From contig OW799236.1 of the NCBI GenBank assembly GCA_941918925.1, positions 76,944,713 through 77,008,712 of the forward strand: a stretch of DNA of 64,000 bases, given 5' to 3'. The DNA comes from Phyto melanocephala. Lineage: Eukaryota; Arthropoda; Insecta; Diptera; Rhinophoridae. A model generated the notes under the pieces. The model was given only the letters and a program-made list of their open reading frames with translations, was not told where the DNA came from and made no database searches. Shown here one piece after another: positions 60,476 through 64,000 of the stretch. The first letter of the stretch is position 1. Each line of letters opens with the position of its first letter. Made by a program: the position numbers and the translations under genes.

Positions 60476-62700
60476 TATTCAGCTGGGGGAACAAATACAA
60501 TTTAAATAATTTGATTTAAACAAGAAGTATTTATTTTTTATGCAGCTGGATGACTAGGATCTTTTATATTATCAAATTATCACACTTTCTGTATAAATTG
60601 TTTTTTATATACAATTTATTGTGGGAATTTGAAAAAGAAAATTACATTTCATATATTAAGCATAATATTGTTATAAGTGAAAATTCTATAACTTGGGTAA
60701 TTAAAGCAAAATTACTTCAATTAATTATTATATAGAGTCCTTGTGTATGATTTTTCATTCAGCCTTGTTATACGTATATATTTTTCAACTCAAAATGACG
60801 TAATATTCAGCTAGCTGAATTGTTTATACAACAAGAAGATTCAATTTTCAACCATTTATATATGCTTTTTTATAAGTACATATATTATTTTTAATATTCA
60901 GCATAGCTGAATTAGTTGTAAAATGTTTAATAATTTAACTGTATTACATTTTTTTTATAAAATCAGTAAATCAGAATACATACTTAATTTAGCTGCTTTA
61001 AGTAATATACAATTATTACTAGTATTTAACTGCGTATATGGTCTTATTAAAGCGTCTTTAAAATAAAAACTAAAGGTGTTGTACATATGTACATATAAGA
61101 TAATTTTTCGAAAATTTTCTAAAAAATACAAAAAAGTACTTCAGTTAAATTATAAAAAGTTTTAGACCTAATTCAGCTAGCTGAATTGGGCTTAAAGCAA
61201 GAATTTTATTATTTCAATACATAAGGCTAGCTAAATTATTATCTTAAATATTTATTAAATTAGTTAGATTCTTTGTTTTAACAAAATTAATAAAATTTTT
61301 AGTATTCAGCAAATTGAAGTACGATTAGGGCTCAAGTTTTTTTTACTTAAAAAAATTCAATTAAAATTCAACTAAACAAATTTAGTAATAAAATAATTTT
61401 TCTAGCATTTTTTAACAAATATGTTTATAAAAGTACTGCAGTAAAATAAACAAATGTTTAAGACTTAATTCAGCAAGCTGAATTTGCTTTTTGCTTTTTT
61501 TAATTTAAAGATGTTTGGCTAGCTAAATGTTATCTAAACGTTTAATAATTTTACAGCAGTACTTTTCTTTTAATAATCAGTTAAATATTTAGCATTTAGC
61601 TGTAAAAAAACATTACTAGTGAACAGTAAATGTATACATTAAACGGCAACGCATAGCATTCAGATATTCAATTGGAGGTCCAATGTACATTTTGAAATTT
61701 TTTCTACACGCCGCTGAAGATAACTGAACAGCTGATTAAGCTGAATGCTGTCCGTTGCCGTTTACTGTGTAGATTGGCCCTCCACTTTTCTGTTGTCTTA
61801 AGCCTGGAGGAAAAAGTTAAAATAATTTTAATTTTTCCGCCTTCCACGTCCAATAATATAATAAAAAATTATCACATTCAATTAGCGTATAAAGTCTTAA
61901 CAAAATTCGTTGAATTAATAATTTGACAAATTTTTCTGTATGTTGCTTTTTGTGCCTGCGACTTTGTCTGCGTAGTTATCGTCACAAAAGGTAGCCGTTT
62001 TATGTAATAATTCAGGTTGTTATCTATCTGTGTACATATTTATTATGTTAGTGGGATAGTATTAAATGGAAATATTTTAGACAAAATACTTCTAAAGAGG
62101 ATGATTTAATTTTTTCGCCAGTACGTGTAAATTTTGGATATTTGAAACCCTTGAACAACCGACTAACTAAATACTTTTTTTTTTTGCATATTTCCCAGAA
62201 TTCGCTTAAATAGTGTAATATAGGGTAGCCTATGTGTTAATCGTGGTTGTTATCCATCTGTGTGATAAATTTTATTTAGGTCCGTTCAGACGTTTTTGCG
62301 TGATTGAGTAACAAACTTCCAAACACTTACATTTATTATATGTTTTAAAGTAGGATTAAGATGGTAGTAGAAGATTTTTCTTTATAACTTTTCTTTTTGC
62401 ATAAATTCGCAAATTTATATTAATGTATCTACCTAAAGTGCGATTATGATATTTTTAATTTAGCTAATTAAAAAAAATATATTATTTTCACATTCAGCTA
62501 GCTGAATAAGGTATTAAAGCTAATCTAAATTGTTTCTAGTAATTTTCTGTACAAATTGCTCAATTGTTTCTCTATTCAGCAAACTGATTTATTAGTAAAC
62601 AAATAAACATGTATAAAATTTGTATAAAATATTTTATATTATTTATATTTAGTCAGCTGAATGAAGTTTCAAAATAATAATGTAGCTGAATTTATCTTTG
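60476..62700. repeat. Cluster of ATTCAGC..GCTGAAT palindromes in a diverged tandem array
   Basis: The exact palindrome ATTCAGCTAGCTGAAT occurs at 60805, 61171 and 62492. Variants with changed centres occur at 60896 (centre ata), 61467 (centre aa) and, more weakly, 61304 and 62574. GGCTAGCTAAAT follows about 50 bp after the palindromes at 61225 and 61517, and 'aaaagtact.cagt' precedes them at 61133 and 61431. This shared order shows diverged tandem units of about 300 bp. The DNA is otherwise very AT-rich and non-coding. It could be an old satellite or a clustered protein-binding region. Confidence 0.7.
61642..61790. mobile_element. Inverted-repeat element with AAACGGCAACG ends
   Basis: The left end taaacggcaacgcatagcat then tcag is inverted at 61739-61764, and an inner pair (ggaggtccaatgtaca and, inverted, ggagggccaatctaca) is also visible. 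Boundaries are approximate. It interrupts the palindrome array. Confidence 0.55.
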
Positions 62701-64000
62701 AGTATGAAATATTTAATTTAGGTAGTTCATACCTGTTAAAAAGTTTATTTTCATAACAACTTTCTTCATGGTTTTATATTTTAATTTGTTTATTTCTTCT
62801 TTTTATTTTGTTTTTTAAATTGCAAAAATAACTTGCAAAACTATTTTCCTTAAGACACTATCTATAGGACTTATAATCCGTTTATTATTTTTGATTTTCC
62901 CTATTTGCGTATTTAGTTATCTTTTGGGCAATTCGTGGTTCTTGTTAAGAATGTTATCAGACTGTCAGCCAGCTATGCAGCAAAATATATTTTCTATATT
63001 TTCTATAGAATCTAACCTCAACAGCCAAAGCAATGTGTGTGTGTGTGTGTGCATTAAACTACATAAAACCAAATAAGTAATAAAAAAAACTAAACAAAAA
63101 TATGAATTCATTTACAGAGTTGAGTTCCTGTCATGTCGTTTTTTTATTTGTTCGCCTTCTTTCAATAAGGATTTTTTTAATACGTTTGTATGTTTATGCA
63201 TACATGCATTGCATTCCCATAAATAAGTCACCATTAACTAGAACAATAGTTCATACAACATTTATATGGTTTATCATTGATATTTCGTAAAATACTTTTT
63301 GTTTTCTGTAGATTTTAGATTTGTAATGGTTAAATATTTTACAAATATGTTTGTATGTGTATGAGAATTTACTTGGTTAATTTATGACCAAACTTACTTG
63401 CAACATTACCATTTAATTGCAACTAAAGTTGATGTTCTACCTGCATCATAAACTTTTTACTGCTGCTGCTGCTGAGTTTGTAAAAGTTCATTGCTTGATA
63501 AGTTAAAATATTAAAAAACAATGTTTAATCATAGCAAAAGGTAATACCGAATGTAAACTGCACCAGGTGAAATATGTGAGCAAACATAAATACACGGACA
63601 GATCCACTATCACACTTTAAGAACAACATATCAAAATATGTTACAAAAACACAACCATCAAGCCAATGAACATTGGCGTCTAACTGGCTGACTCAACTGA
63701 TGAATGAAAACGGAAATCAAAATTGGCATGTTGTTTAACGTTACTTTAATAATAAAAAAAAAACTTTTTAAACTACAAAATATTGCTGTTTGTTCTTCAC
63801 TTTACTTGAATACTTTTCTCATTTACTACTCACACGTCCAATCACTAACAAGGATACGTATAAAATTTACTGCAGTTACTATGCAATGAGATAAATACTT
63901 CTTAAGGATACAACACCTGATATCTATTGCAGTGTTGCCAGGGTTAGTTTTAAAAGTATTAATATATTTTTTGTTAATTTTATCATTTCATTGTTAATTT
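62701..64000. other. Non-coding DNA to window end
   Basis: A (GT)9 run lies at 63034-63051 and a short tgctgctgctgctg run near 63461. Frames at 62891-63076, 63102-63290 and 63704-63889 match no family. No other structure was recognised. Confidence 0.3.

Overview
The window is about 64 kb of AT-rich, gene-poor nuclear DNA from a higher dipteran, most likely a calyptrate fly (blow fly, house fly or flesh fly type). That is inferred from three things: the kind of dispersed repeats (a family with 'accccataaagtatata' near one end and 'ggccgaatata' followed by 'ctcttacttg' at the other), the mix of mariner, rosa-type, hAT, Jockey-like and Helitron remnants, and short candidate first exons followed by GTAAGT donors. 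No complete gene lies in the window. Candidate host coding sequence is limited to four short, ATG-initiated plus-strand pieces that run into splice donors: 3805-3932, 23514-23897, 33595-33638 and 50762-50793. The first two are fairly convincing and the last two are tentative. I could not name any of these genes, and exon linkage cannot be decided by reading alone.

Almost everything else that can be recognised is transposon debris. From left to right: a dispersed repeat (1-815); a 68-nt hammerhead ribozyme (1076-1143) beside a 180-bp near-perfect palindrome; a MITE (1641-1814); exon candidate 1; a Jockey-like reverse transcriptase pseudogene (5041-5760); a 37-bp perfect inverted repeat (6935-7061); 39-bp and 225-bp tandem repeats (8.3-9.1 kb); a GC-rich MITE (12.3 kb); a decayed hammerhead (13.5 kb); a rosa-type mariner pseudogene broken by two nested MITEs (15.4-16.6 kb); two hAT-type elements side by side sharing the same octamer target duplication three times (18.9-21.0 kb); a mauritiana-like mariner pseudogene (21.1-22.0 kb); a rosa-type deletion derivative (22.4-23.0 kb); exon candidate 2; a 21-bp minisatellite resembling an array of 3' splice sites (25.8-26.3 kb) inside a dispersed repeat; a Helitron interrupted by an 0.8-kb fold-back element (28.0-30.3 kb); a third hammerhead copy (33.3 kb); exon candidate 3; a LINE RNase H fragment (34.6-35.7 kb); two mellifera-type mariner copies with the same internal deletion (38 and 40.5 kb); a rosa-type pseudogene with a 205-bp internal tandem duplication (44 kb); a MITE (48.7 kb); exon candidate 4; another rosa-type pseudogene (51.7-52.7 kb); dispersed repeats (51, 54.5-55.4 and 57.2-59.4 kb, the last with a nested rosa-type MITE); a nested cluster of hAT-like MITEs (59.4-60.4 kb); and a cluster of ATTCAGC..GCTGAAT palindromes (60.5-62.7 kb).

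The most interesting signal is the island of about 52 bp that recurs at 1.1, 13.5 and 33.3 kb. Read on the minus strand it carries the full hammerhead core (CUGAUGA, a 6-bp stem II, GAAA, an AATGCATT palindrome as a minimal stem III, a C at the cleavage position and a stem I). It is therefore most simply a type I self-cleaving ribozyme carried by a dispersed element.
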